Part shown: piece after piece, positions 28,290 to 35,135 of the stretch
Numbering within the stretch: the first letter of the stretch is position 1
Layout of the letters: the number at the start of each line of letters is the position of its first letter
Source: Sphingomonadaceae bacterium
GTDB taxonomy: Bacteria > Pseudomonadota > Alphaproteobacteria > Sphingomonadales > Sphingomonadaceae
DNA: 35,135 nt
Direction of reading: 5' to 3'
Assembly: GCA_019239915.1 (NCBI GenBank)
Contig: JAFAZF010000082.1
Span: 1 to 35,135 of the forward strand
The notes under the pieces: generated by a model
What the model was told of the DNA's origin: nothing
Seen by the model: the letters and a program-made list of their open reading frames with translations, nothing else
Databases searched by the model: none
Made by a program: the position numbers and the translations under genes

Positions 28290-28514
28290 TTACCGCGCTG
28301 GCAGGGCGAGCCGCAGCGCCTCCTCGAGCCGCTCGACGCCCTCCCCGAAGGCATTCTCCTGACAATCGAGCAGCCCTAGGAACCGCACGAGCGCGGCACT
28401 CGCCGGATTGGCAGTCAGCAGCGCTTCAGCCGCGGCGCGTGCGGCGCCGATCTCGCCGCGCGCGGCCCGCTCGGCGAGCGCCCGCATCGTCTCGCGCGGA
28501 ACCGCGTCGGGCAT
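28290..28514 (-). CDS. 74-aa TPR fragment, possibly the N-terminus of the TPR-sulfotransferase
   Basis: The 74-aa frame starts MPDAVPRETMRALAERAARG and continues AARAAAEALLTANPASAALVR and ENAFGEGVERLEEALRLA, which is TPR-like helical sequence without a catalytic part. Its ATG is five bases after the stop of the upstream TPR-oxygenase. Its stop TAA lies 12 bases before the TTG start of the sulfotransferase. A one-base step back at the end (LPAR then VTREALLRAL) would continue the TPR array smoothly. It is therefore either a separate coupled mini-gene or the severed start of the next gene. Confidence 0.5.
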   Translation of the reverse strand: MPDAVPRETMRALAERAARGEIGAARAAAEALLTANPASAALVRFLGLLDCQENAFGEGVERLEEALRLALPAR

Positions 28515-28519
28515 CGCCG

Positions 28520-30070
28520 CTAGCGGCCGATCGGACGCGCGACGTCGAAGGCGATCGTCATGCGCTCGCCCGCCGCGAACGGCCGCGTGCCATGCCACAT
28601 CGTCGCCGGAAACAGCACCAGCCGGCCCGGCTTCGGCTCGATCATCCGCGTCGGCGCGAGATCGAGGCCGAGCTCCGCCGGCGCCTCGCCGAGCGTCAAC
28701 CACCCCGCGGGCGCGGGCCCGCGCGCCGCGGCATCGGGCACCGCGACGTAGAGCGCCGAGCTCAGCCAGCCTTCGGTGTGGAGATGGCTGGCATGATGCC
28801 CCGCGCCCGCAAAGCGCACCGACCAGGAACCCGCGAACCGCACCGGCGCATCGCGATCCGGCGCCAGCGTTGGATGGCGCGGATCGCGCGGCGGCAGCTG
28901 GGCGATATGGCTTTCGACTGCGGCGATGATCGCCCGCCGCGTCGCCTGGATGATCGGTTCGATCCGGCTGAGCAGCGGCCCGACGGTCTGCGTGCCGCCA
29001 CGCACCGATTGGTCGAGCTGCTCGCTGCCGTGCGCGTGAAGCGCGCCCAGATGCGCGGCGAGCGCATCGAGCGGAGGCAGCTGATCCGCGATGTCGTAGA
29101 CGCCGACCAGGCGGGCATCGCCTTCGAGCCACTCCACGCGCGGATCGCCGAGCTGCCGCCAGGCAAGCGCGGCGTAAGGCAGCATCAGCCGCGCATCGGG
29201 ATGATCGAGCCAGCGTTCGGCGGCGGCCCGTGCCAGCTCCGCCCGTCCGCTCCGCAACAGGTGGCGGACATGGTAGACCGCGAGGCCGATATCGCCGATC
29301 GGCGACAGCGCCGCAAACAGCGGATCGGCGTCCGCGCCGAGTTCCCCTGCGATGATCGCGGCATAGGCGTCGAACAATGGCGCAGGGCCGACCGCATGGC
29401 GCGCGCGGGCGAGCCAAGCGCTTGCGCGCTCGGTCAGCCGCGCCTCGATCAGCAGATCGAGGCCGAGCTGCCATAGCGCGACATGGCCGGGCCGCTGGGC
29501 CAGCGAACCCTCGAGCGCATCCAGGAAGCCTGCCCGATCTCCCGTCATCCAGCGGATGTGTGCGATGTGCCGGTGTCCATCGATCCACCCGGGGTTCGCG
29601 CCGAGCAGCACCTCGAGCTCGGCTAGGGCGCGATCGGGCCGTCCCTCCGCGACGTGCGCATCGGCGCGGCCGCGCAGCGTCGCGCTGTCCGTCGGCGCGA
29701 GCAACGCCGCGCGCTCGAACAGCGGCGACGCCGGCAATCCGGCATCGAACGCGCTCTGCGCGAGACCGAGCATCGCGCGCGCATTGCGAGGATCGCGCTG
29801 CACCGCTTTTTGAAACGCGGCGATCGCGTCTTCCTGGCGGTCGAGCGCGCGCTGCAACAAGCCGAGCCACTGCCAGAGCGCCGCGACGTCGTGGCGCCGC
29901 GCTGCCGCCGCCACCACCGGAAGCGCCTCGGCTTCGCGCCCGGCGGTCAGCGCCGCGTCGGCAAGATCGGCCGCAAGCGCCGGCGACGGCACCGCCGCGC
30001 GCGTCTGCCGCAACAGCCGCTCGCAGACCGTCCAGGCGGTCTCAGAGGCCGCCGTCGCCGCCAGGGCCAT
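28520..30070 (-). CDS. TPR protein with C-terminal 2OG-Fe(II) oxygenase domain
   Basis: In the 516-aa product, residues about 1-310 are TPR-like helices (WQWLGLLQRALDRQEDAIAA, FQKAVQRDPRNARAMLGLA, ALAELEVLLGANPGW). The C-terminal 200 residues match the putative 2OG oxygenase family with HHASHLHTEGWLSSALYV, which supplies the first iron ligands (about 424-432). RLVLFPATMWHGTRPF supplies the distal histidine, and ERMTIAFDV is the last strand. It is predicted to hydroxylate an unknown substrate, with the TPR part likely binding a protein or peptide. The ATG at 30070 lies inside the end of the upstream hydroxylase gene (29-base overlap), pointing to coupled translation. Confidence 0.85.
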   Translation of the reverse strand: MALAATAASETAWTVCERLLRQTRAAVPSPALAADLADAALTAGREAEALPVVAAAARRHDVAALWQWLGLLQRALDRQEDAIAAFQKAVQRDPRNARAMLGLAQSAFDAGLPASPLFERAALLAPTDSATLRGRADAHVAEGRPDRALAELEVLLGANPGWIDGHRHIAHIRWMTGDRAGFLDALEGSLAQRPGHVALWQLGLDLLIEARLTERASAWLARARHAVGPAPLFDAYAAIIAGELGADADPLFAALSPIGDIGLAVYHVRHLLRSGRAELARAAAERWLDHPDARLMLPYAALAWRQLGDPRVEWLEGDARLVGVYDIADQLPPLDALAAHLGALHAHGSEQLDQSVRGGTQTVGPLLSRIEPIIQATRRAIIAAVESHIAQLPPRDPRHPTLAPDRDAPVRFAGSWSVRFAGAGHHASHLHTEGWLSSALYVAVPDAAARGPAPAGWLTLGEAPAELGLDLAPTRMIEPKPGRLVLFPATMWHGTRPFAAGERMTIAFDVARPIGR

Positions 30071-31217
30071 GTTCCGCGATCAGCACCGCCGCGCCGTCGC
30101 GTTCGATCGCGCTCAGGCCGGGATGCCAGACGTCGAAGATCAGGATGACGCGTGGCGCATCGCTCTCGTTGGCGGCCTCGTGCTCGATGGTGTCGTCGAA
30201 CACCCAAGCGCCCCCTTCCTCCACCGTGCGCCGCTCGGCACCGACGCGGAACCAGCAGCCCTCCGGCACGATCAGCGGCAGATGGCAGACCAGCCGCGCG
30301 TTGGAGATGCCGTGATGCGGCGGGATGTGCGCGCCGGGAGCGAGCAGCGAGAACATCGCGTTCGGCGAGCGCCCGCGGATCGCCGGCTGCGGCAGGCGGG
30401 CGAGCAGCGCCAGCGTCTCGGGGCAGTGCGCGGCGTTCGCCTCGACCCGCGCGCCGCCGGCGAGCAGATGCGCCGCCGACCAGCGCCGCGAGTGGTTGAG
30501 CGCCGCCCACTGCCGCAGCGGCACCGCCTCGTCATACTGGATGTAGGGAACGAGCCGGGCATCGGGCGCCGCGATCAGCGCTTCATATTCGGCGCGGATC
30601 ACCGCGGTGGCCGCTTCGAGCTCGGCAAGCCAGGGAAACAGCGAGCGATCGTGGAACTCGCGCTCGATCAGGCCCGGATAATGGAAGTGCGTCGGCGCGC
30701 AATGATAGGGTTTGGTGAGCCGCAGCGTGTTGCTGCGGAAGCGATCGAGCCGCCGCGCCTGCTCCGCGTCCGCGCTGGCCGCAGCCACCGCCATGAGCGC
30801 CGCGAGCCGTGCCTCCTCCCGCGCCTGGAACGCGGTATGCTTCTCGCGCGCGAACGCGAGCTGGCGGCGGAGCGGCGCGGGCAGCTCCGCGTCCGGCGGT
30901 GCATGGAAGATCGCGGCACCGCAGAACTCGGCGGCCTCGGCCGGCCGATCGAGCGCGTCGAGTATGCCGGCCTTGACGAGCAGCGGCACGAAGCCGAGCG
31001 GATCGACCGCCAGCGCGCCGTTCACCGCCTCGAGCGCACCCTCGAAGTCGCGCCGCGCGCGCCGCATCGCCGCGAGCTTCAGCCAGCGATCGCCATCGTC
31101 CGGATCGCCGGCGCAAGCCTGCGCGAGCAGCGTCGCGGCCGTCTCGAAATCGCCGCGAGCGGCGGCGCGATCGGCATCGCTGTCCAGTGCTGCCACGGCC
31201 ATGACCGCAGATAGCAT
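30042..31217 (-). CDS. TPR-containing aspartyl/asparaginyl beta-hydroxylase-like protein
   Basis: The product is 391 aa. The N-terminal 160 residues are TPR-like (DFETAATLLAQACAGDPDDG, DFEGALEAVNGALAVDPLGF). The C-terminal part is the AspH/LpxO-type fold: AHIPPHHGISNARLVCHLPL with an iron histidine (H301/H302), a WVFDDTIEHEAANES block with the second histidine H346, and FDVWHP. The family uses Fe(II) and 2-oxoglutarate to hydroxylate Asp/Asn side chains or lipid A acyl chains; the TPR part favours a protein or peptide target. ATG 31217 or 31202 may be the start; neither has a clear Shine-Dalgarno sequence because a GC hairpin occupies the region before 31217. First enzyme gene after the receptor. 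Confidence 0.88.
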   Translation of the reverse strand: MLSAVMAVAALDSDADRAAARGDFETAATLLAQACAGDPDDGDRWLKLAAMRRARRDFEGALEAVNGALAVDPLGFVPLLVKAGILDALDRPAEAAEFCGAAIFHAPPDAELPAPLRRQLAFAREKHTAFQAREEARLAALMAVAAASADAEQARRLDRFRSNTLRLTKPYHCAPTHFHYPGLIEREFHDRSLFPWLAELEAATAVIRAEYEALIAAPDARLVPYIQYDEAVPLRQWAALNHSRRWSAAHLLAGGARVEANAAHCPETLALLARLPQPAIRGRSPNAMFSLLAPGAHIPPHHGISNARLVCHLPLIVPEGCWFRVGAERRTVEEGGAWVFDDTIEHEAANESDAPRVILIFDVWHPGLSAIERDGAAVLIAEHGPGGDGGL

Positions 31218-31220
31218 GAA

Positions 31221-31246
31221 GGCGGCGGCCCCGAAAAGCCGCCGCC
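31221..31246 (-). terminator. GC hairpin between receptor and hydroxylase genes
   Basis: GGCGGCGGC (31221-31229) pairs perfectly with GCCGCCGCC (31238-31246) over an 8-base loop. It sits between the receptor stop and the hydroxylase start codon on the minus strand, ending only three bases before ATG 31217. It may attenuate transcription, protect the receptor mRNA end or limit translation of the hydroxylase. There is no T-run after it. Confidence 0.45.
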
Positions 31247-31272
31247 CCCAAGCCTAGCGAAGCGTCAGCCGA

Positions 31273-34200
31273 TCAGAAATCGACCGAGGCCCCCACGAAC
31301 ACGTAGCGACCGAGCACGTCATACACCTGCGGGAAGGTGTTGCCGGCGCCCAGCGAGGCCGACGGCGTCACCGCCGAGCCGAGGATCGGCGGATCCTTGT
31401 CGAACAGGTTCTGCGCACCGATGCGGAGCGAGACCTTGTTGGCAAGACGCGCGGTCGCGGTCAGGTCGAAGTAGCTGACGTTCTTGATGTGTTCGTCAAC
31501 CGTGTTGATACCGGTACCATCCGGATTGATGTTCGGATTAAGCGTATCGACCTTGGTCTTGCCGATGAACCGCCATTGACCGGACAGCGAGACGTTCCAC
31601 GGCGTTGTCCAGGTCAGGCGCGCCTTGTGGCGCCAATGCGGGATCGGCGTGCCGCAGGTCGCCCCGAAGTAGCCGACGCAGTCAAACTTTGACGGTCCGA
31701 CATTGTCCACAACAAACTTGTCGATGTAGGTCCCGAAAACCGAGAAGCCCAGCGATCCCCACTTTTCCATGCGGTAGGTGTAGTTCGCAGCGATATCGAT
31801 GCCCTGGGTTGTTTCCGACCCGGCGTTGAGCGTCGTATCGACCACGTAGCCGTCCTTGTTGAGCCACAGCGAACCCTCCGCACCCGGATCGGTGTTACGG
31901 TGGATAAGGCCGCAGTAGATCGCCTCACCCGTACGACCGCACTCGTCGAGAATATTGTCCTCGCCGAGACCAGGCGCGATGAGGCCGTTGATCTTGATCC
32001 GGTAGGCATCAACCGAGAGATTGAAGCCGCGCAGAAAGCTTGGCGTCAGCACGACACCGACAGTATACGTATCCGATTTCTCCGGCTTGAGCGTGCTGGG
32101 ATCGACCGGGCCGCCGATCTGCCCATAATATTGCTTGGCCGGATTGGCGGTGATGTTGCCGTATTCGGCAGCAGTCACGCCCTCACGCATGCACTGCGCC
32201 AGGGTGAACGTCGGGGTCGCGCCTTCGCAGGGATCGTGCGAGCCATCGAGCGCGACCTGGTTCGGCGCGAACAGCTCCGCGACGTTAGGCGCGCGCACCG
32301 CACGGTTGTAGCCGCCCCGGAAGCGAATGTCGGAGATCGGCGCATATTCGATCTGTCCCTTGTAGGACGAAACCGAACCTTCCGGGTTGTAGCTGGAATA
32401 GCGGTAGCCGCCGGTGAGCACGAGTTCCTTTATGAATGGCTTGTCGGAAGCGATCGGCAGACGCAGCTCCGCGAAGCCTTCTTTGACGTCAAATCCATTG
32501 TTGATCGGCGGGCTGGCGCTGCCGAAACCGGACAGATCGCCCGACGACGACAACGCGTCCGACGCCACCTTCAGCGTCTCGCGACGATACTCGGCACCGA
32601 TGTTCAGGCCGATGCCCTCCGACGACCAGGGCGACTGAATGCCATATTCACCACCCAGGATCGTGAACGAGCCGCTTGCCACCTTCTCCGTGGTCTCGCC
32701 GGAGATGAATGAAGGCGCCTCCAGATAGTCCAAAGCGGCCTGCGTCACGCCGTCCGCGACATTGCCCTGCAGCGTCGTGGTTCCGGTCCAGATATTGTAA
32801 GGAACGCAGGTGCCACCCGATCGGCAGACGGGGAGACCGCTGACCGGATCGGTGATCACATCGAGCGCATTGTTGAGACGGCTGATCGAGAAATAGTCGG
32901 TCGCGGTCTCATGAAGCTGAACGTCGCCATACTGGAATGACACGTCGTAGCTGATGCCCTTGGCGATATCGCCCTTCGAGCCCAACACCGCACGGTAATC
33001 CGTGTGCCGATATTCGTTGATACGGGGACCGCCCTCAACGTTGCGGCGGCCGATGAACGCCGTACCCCGCGCAACCCCATCAGCCCCGACGGTCACGTTG
33101 AGAGGATCACCGCAGATCGCAGCAAACGCACCGGCATTCGCGGCGAGCAGCGGGTTGTCGCAGTTGACCGTCGACGTGTCGGTGAAGTCGCCGCCCGGGG
33201 CGGTGTGACTGGACGAGTCATCGTCCATGAACATGAACTCGGCGTAGGGCTTGAACGCATCCGATACTTCGTAACGCGCGAAAAAGCCGGCGGTGTAACG
33301 CTTGTCATTACGCTGGAAGTAGTTGGTTGGTGCATAGTTGTACACACCGTAACCTGGGATTGCAGTCCGGCCAGGACCAACCTGGAAGGTACCACTGTTC
33401 ACGCCGAAGATGTTGGCCGGAGCCGCGATCGGCGAACCACCGCAATAACGACCCGCCGGCAAGCTGTTGTCCTCATTAAGACCGCAAGCCGAATAGTCGC
33501 GGTCGCCCTGCGTAACGGCGGAGATCTTGCGATAGTTGAAATAGCCGACCACGTGGCCGCGGCCGTCATCCGTCGCTGCACCGATCTTCACGCTCACATC
33601 GAAGGTTCGACCGTCGACTGTCGGCCCCTTGGGATCGGGGTAGCCCGCCGAGTCGACCAGACCTTGTGCGGTCTTGTTGGCATTGTTGTGCGGGTAGAGG
33701 CTGTATTGGCCATCGACGGACACGCCGGTAAAATCGGTGTCCATGATGAAGTTGACGACGCCGGCGACCGCGTCCGAACCGTAGACCGAGCCGGCGCCGC
33801 CGGTCAGCACGTCGATACGCTTGATCATGACGTCCGGGATCATGTTAATGTCGGCGCCACCGGCGGTGATCGGATCGCCGACCTGCATGCGGTGGCCATC
33901 GATCAGGACGAGCGTGCGTTGCGCGCCCAGGTTGCGCAGGTTGATTGTCGCGGTGCCGTCCGAGGGGTTGTTCGAGAAGCCGCCCTGATCGGCGAAGACC
34001 TGCGGCAACGAGTTGAGCAGATCCTCGACGCGGGTCGTGCCCTGGAGCTTGAGCTCCTGGCTGGTGACGACCGTGACCGGGCTGGTCGAGGTCAGGTTCG
34101 GCTGCGGGATGCGCGAGCCGGTGACGATGATCTCGCCGCCGTTCGTGCTGGCCGGCGACGCGTCGGCCGAGGTGGTCGGCGCGGTCGCGGCGTTGGCGGC

Positions 34201-34326
34201 GCCCGAGATCGAGCCGGCGGGCGCGGTCTGGTCGCTCACCTGCGCGAATGCAGGCGCGGAGGCGACGACGGCGCCGGCGACGATCGTCGAAGCCAGGAGG
34301 CGGTGCCGAATGTTGGTCTTGCTCAT
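31273..34326 (-). CDS. TonB-dependent receptor
   Basis: The 1017-aa product has a cleavable signal peptide (LLASTIVAGAVVASAPAFA then Q, cleavage near residue 28). A Ser/Ala/Thr-rich linker follows, then a TonB-box-like EIIVTGSRI (about 64-72). The plug domain (SPVTVVTSQELKLQGTTRVE, LRNLGAQRTLVLIDGHRM, GSVYGSDAVAGVVNFIMD) leads into a long 22-strand-type barrel ending VGASVDF. The domain layout is that of sphingomonad receptors for peptides, oligosaccharides or other large ligands rather than classical siderophores. It heads the minus-strand hydroxylase/sulfotransferase cluster, 55 bp before the next gene, so ligand uptake and modification may be linked. Confidence 0.96.
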   Translation of the reverse strand: MSKTNIRHRLLASTIVAGAVVASAPAFAQVSDQTAPAGSISGAANAATAPTTSADASPASTNGGEIIVTGSRIPQPNLTSTSPVTVVTSQELKLQGTTRVEDLLNSLPQVFADQGGFSNNPSDGTATINLRNLGAQRTLVLIDGHRMQVGDPITAGGADINMIPDVMIKRIDVLTGGAGSVYGSDAVAGVVNFIMDTDFTGVSVDGQYSLYPHNNANKTAQGLVDSAGYPDPKGPTVDGRTFDVSVKIGAATDDGRGHVVGYFNYRKISAVTQGDRDYSACGLNEDNSLPAGRYCGGSPIAAPANIFGVNSGTFQVGPGRTAIPGYGVYNYAPTNYFQRNDKRYTAGFFARYEVSDAFKPYAEFMFMDDDSSSHTAPGGDFTDTSTVNCDNPLLAANAGAFAAICGDPLNVTVGADGVARGTAFIGRRNVEGGPRINEYRHTDYRAVLGSKGDIAKGISYDVSFQYGDVQLHETATDYFSISRLNNALDVITDPVSGLPVCRSGGTCVPYNIWTGTTTLQGNVADGVTQAALDYLEAPSFISGETTEKVASGSFTILGGEYGIQSPWSSEGIGLNIGAEYRRETLKVASDALSSSGDLSGFGSASPPINNGFDVKEGFAELRLPIASDKPFIKELVLTGGYRYSSYNPEGSVSSYKGQIEYAPISDIRFRGGYNRAVRAPNVAELFAPNQVALDGSHDPCEGATPTFTLAQCMREGVTAAEYGNITANPAKQYYGQIGGPVDPSTLKPEKSDTYTVGVVLTPSFLRGFNLSVDAYRIKINGLIAPGLGEDNILDECGRTGEAIYCGLIHRNTDPGAEGSLWLNKDGYVVDTTLNAGSETTQGIDIAANYTYRMEKWGSLGFSVFGTYIDKFVVDNVGPSKFDCVGYFGATCGTPIPHWRHKARLTWTTPWNVSLSGQWRFIGKTKVDTLNPNINPDGTGINTVDEHIKNVSYFDLTATARLANKVSLRIGAQNLFDKDPPILGSAVTPSASLGAGNTFPQVYDVLGRYVFVGASVDF

Positions 34327-34329
34327 GGT

Positions 34330-34348
34330 GACCCCTGTTAGAGGGGTC
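34330..34348 (-). promoter_or_regulatory. Leader hairpin that can cover the receptor ribosome binding site
   Basis: GACCCCT and AGGGGTC form a perfect 7-bp inverted repeat with a 5-base loop. On the minus strand the downstream arm contains AGGGG, the only Shine-Dalgarno-like sequence, six bases before the receptor ATG. Pairing would hide it, so translation could depend on opening this hairpin. Confidence 0.5.
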
Positions 34349-34369
34349 GCCGCGATACTAAGTCGCTGA

Positions 34370-34387
34370 TTTTACAGAGATGTAAAA
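34370..34387. promoter_or_regulatory. Perfect palindromic operator candidate before the receptor gene
   Basis: TTTTACA-GAGA-TGTAAAA is a perfect 7-4-7 inverted repeat, 44 bp upstream of the receptor start codon. Its A/T content contrasts with the surroundings. Its position fits an operator overlapping a promoter; TTAGTA around 34357-34362 (minus) could be the -10. The regulator is unknown and is not encoded next to it. Confidence 0.5.
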
Positions 34388-34619
34388 GCCCGAAATTAGC
34401 TCCGCTGTACCACGAGGCTGTCCCCGCGCTGTACCACCCGCGCCGCCGAACCGCTCGGCGACGCAGTCCGCTTAGCGTGAATATCTCGGGCGGTCATCGT
34501 CTTCCTTCGCGCGCGGCCGCGCGATCGGAAGCGGCGACAAAAAGCTCGACGATCATCATTCAGGCTTGCCGACGAGCTAAAACGTCGCTCCGGCGTTGAG
34601 AGACGTGGCTCGGGGAATT
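34388..34619. other. Non-coding stretch between receptor promoter and insertion sequence
   Basis: There is no convincing gene here. CGCTGTACCAC occurs twice as a direct repeat (34403-34413 and 34427-34437, 24 bp apart). A 33-aa minus-strand frame (34396-34497) begins MTARDIHAKRTASPSGSAAR after AAGGAAGACG, and the repeat makes its end read VVQR...VVQRS. It has no recognisable domain and may be a remnant. Confidence 0.3.
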
Positions 34620-34653
34620 TGAACAGCGGGATGAGTGGATTGTCGGCCCGACA

Positions 34654-34670
34654 GCAGCCATGATGGCTGC
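34654..34670 (+). promoter_or_regulatory. Palindrome in the insertion-sequence leader
   Basis: GCAGCCAT-G-ATGGCTGC is a perfect 8-1-8 inverted repeat ending a few bases before the AGGAGG (34675-34680) of orfA. In several insertion sequences such leader structures block translation of transcripts entering from outside; that role is inferred here. A one-base loop makes a DNA-binding site equally possible. Confidence 0.4.
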
Positions 34671-34681
34671 GAGCAGGAGGC

Positions 34682-34992
34682 ATGATGAGCAAGCGACCAC
34701 GCCGGAATTACAGCCTAGCATTCAAGGCGAAGGTAGCGTTGGCTGCCGTGAAGGGCGAGAAGACGCTGGCCGAGCTGGCACAACAGTATGATGTTCACCC
34801 GAACCTGATCACGCATTGGCGAGCGAAGCTGTTGGAGAGCGCGGCCGACGTGTTCAGCGTGGAGCAATCCGCGCCCGAGCCGGCGGTCGACGTGAAGGTG
34901 CTGCACACCATGATCGCGAGTTGGCGCGGGCGAACGATTTTTTGTCAGGTGCGCTCGGAAAGGCCGGACTGTTGCCGAGCGCAAAGCGATGA
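34682..34992 (+). pseudogene. IS3-family transposase OrfA, frameshifted
   Basis: From ATG 34682 (AGGAGG just upstream) the product starts KRPRRNYSLAFKAKVALAAV and then TLAELAQQYDVHPNLITHWR, the helix-turn-helix DNA-binding part of IS3 OrfA. After KVLHTMI (ATC 34913-34915) the family sequence continues only in another frame: RELARANDFLSGALGKAGLL, then PSAKR and TGA 34990-34992. Restoring one G near 34916 would give the expected I-G-E-L. So one base is missing, by mutation or sequencing error. The raw frame instead ends at 35053 with unrelated sequence. The restored stop overlaps the orfB start (ATGA). Confidence 0.8.
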
Positions 34993-35135
34993 TCGACCGG
35001 GCGCACACGCTGCCGATAGCGCGGCAGGCGCAGCAACTCCGGATCAGCCGTGACAGCGTCTATTATCTGCCGCAGCCGGTGCCGGCCGCCGATCTCGCCA
35101 TCATGCGCCGGATCGACGAGCTGCACATGGCATAT
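34989..35135 (+). CDS. IS3-family transposase OrfB, N-terminal fragment (cut by window edge)
   Basis: The frame begins ATG ATC GAC at 34989, overlapping the repaired orfA stop. It reads MIDRAHTLPIARQAQQLRIS, then RDSVYYLPQPVPAADLAIM and RRIDELHMAY to the window end. This is the HTH_21-like start of IS3 OrfB (R-S-S-V-Y-Y, R-I-D-E-L-H), which precedes the DDE integrase core. The core itself lies beyond the window, so activity cannot be judged. Confidence 0.85.
   Translation, partial: MIDRAHTLPIARQAQQLRISRDSVYYLPQPVPAADLAIMRRIDELHMAY

Larger units (their letters stand above)
34620..35135 (+). mobile_element. IS3-family insertion sequence, left part (cut by window edge)
   Basis: The segment carries the two overlapping reading frames of an IS3-family element, orfA and orfB, and runs off the right edge. 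A TG dinucleotide at 34620 begins TGAACAGCGGGATGAGTGG, a candidate left inverted repeat; without the right end this cannot be confirmed. A perfect palindrome sits just before the orfA ribosome binding site. Confidence 0.75.

Noticed and set aside
33004-34341. A 445-codon plus-strand frame opposite the receptor gene
   Set aside because: The receptor has a signal peptide, plug and barrel motifs; the antisense frame shows none.

Overview
The window looks like chromosomal DNA of a sphingomonad-type alphaproteobacterium (Sphingomonas or a close relative). This rests on the high-GC coding style, two TonB-dependent receptors (one with a typical sphingomonad-like signal peptide), a 180-kDa-class NAD-glutamate dehydrogenase next to a PAS-like protein, and many TPR/2OG-oxygenase genes. 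The genus assignment is inference from gene content.

Left part (1-9.6 kb): an accessory catabolic or modification neighbourhood. It starts with the tail of a TonB-dependent receptor, then a protein made of three tandem SnoaL-like domains, a VOC-fold protein, a DUF1214-type protein, an SDR dehydrogenase, a sulfotransferase-fold protein and a cytochrome P450. Next come a divergent double-length Lrp/AsnC regulator and a clan GH-A glycoside hydrolase. P450, sulfotransferase and SDR lie head to tail on the minus strand. Together they suggest hydroxylation, oxidation and conjugation or processing of a hydrophobic carbon source, but the substrate cannot be read from sequence. A 42-codon scrap resembling the C-terminus of a PQQ-dependent dehydrogenase lies before the hydrolase.

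Middle part (9.8-19.8 kb): a hemerythrin-like gene with an FNR/FixK-type box upstream, then a complete kdp potassium-uptake locus (a 27-aa membrane peptide, kdpF, A, B, C, D, E). The kdp locus lies between an intact tRNA-Thr(CGT) gene (19714-19789, minus) and a 44-bp copy of that tRNA's 3' half (10627-10670, one mismatch, same orientation). This is the signature of a tRNA-targeted genomic island of about 9.1 kb. No intact integrase is visible, and a frameshifted winged-helix regulator lies at its tRNA-proximal end.

Right part (19.9-35.1 kb): a PAS-like protein, NAD-glutamate dehydrogenase and a small 2OG-Fe(II) oxygenase on the plus strand. These converge on a compact minus-strand cluster: TonB-dependent receptor, TPR-aspartyl/asparaginyl hydroxylase-like protein, TPR-2OG oxygenase, a 74-aa TPR piece and a TPR-sulfotransferase. 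Receptor, two hydroxylases and a sulfotransferase in tight, partly overlapping order make this the best candidate for an undescribed system, perhaps one that hydroxylates and sulfates a peptide, protein or imported ligand. The convergent junction holds two inverted copies of a hairpin repeat with compensatory base changes. The window ends inside an IS3-family insertion sequence whose orfA carries a one-base deletion.
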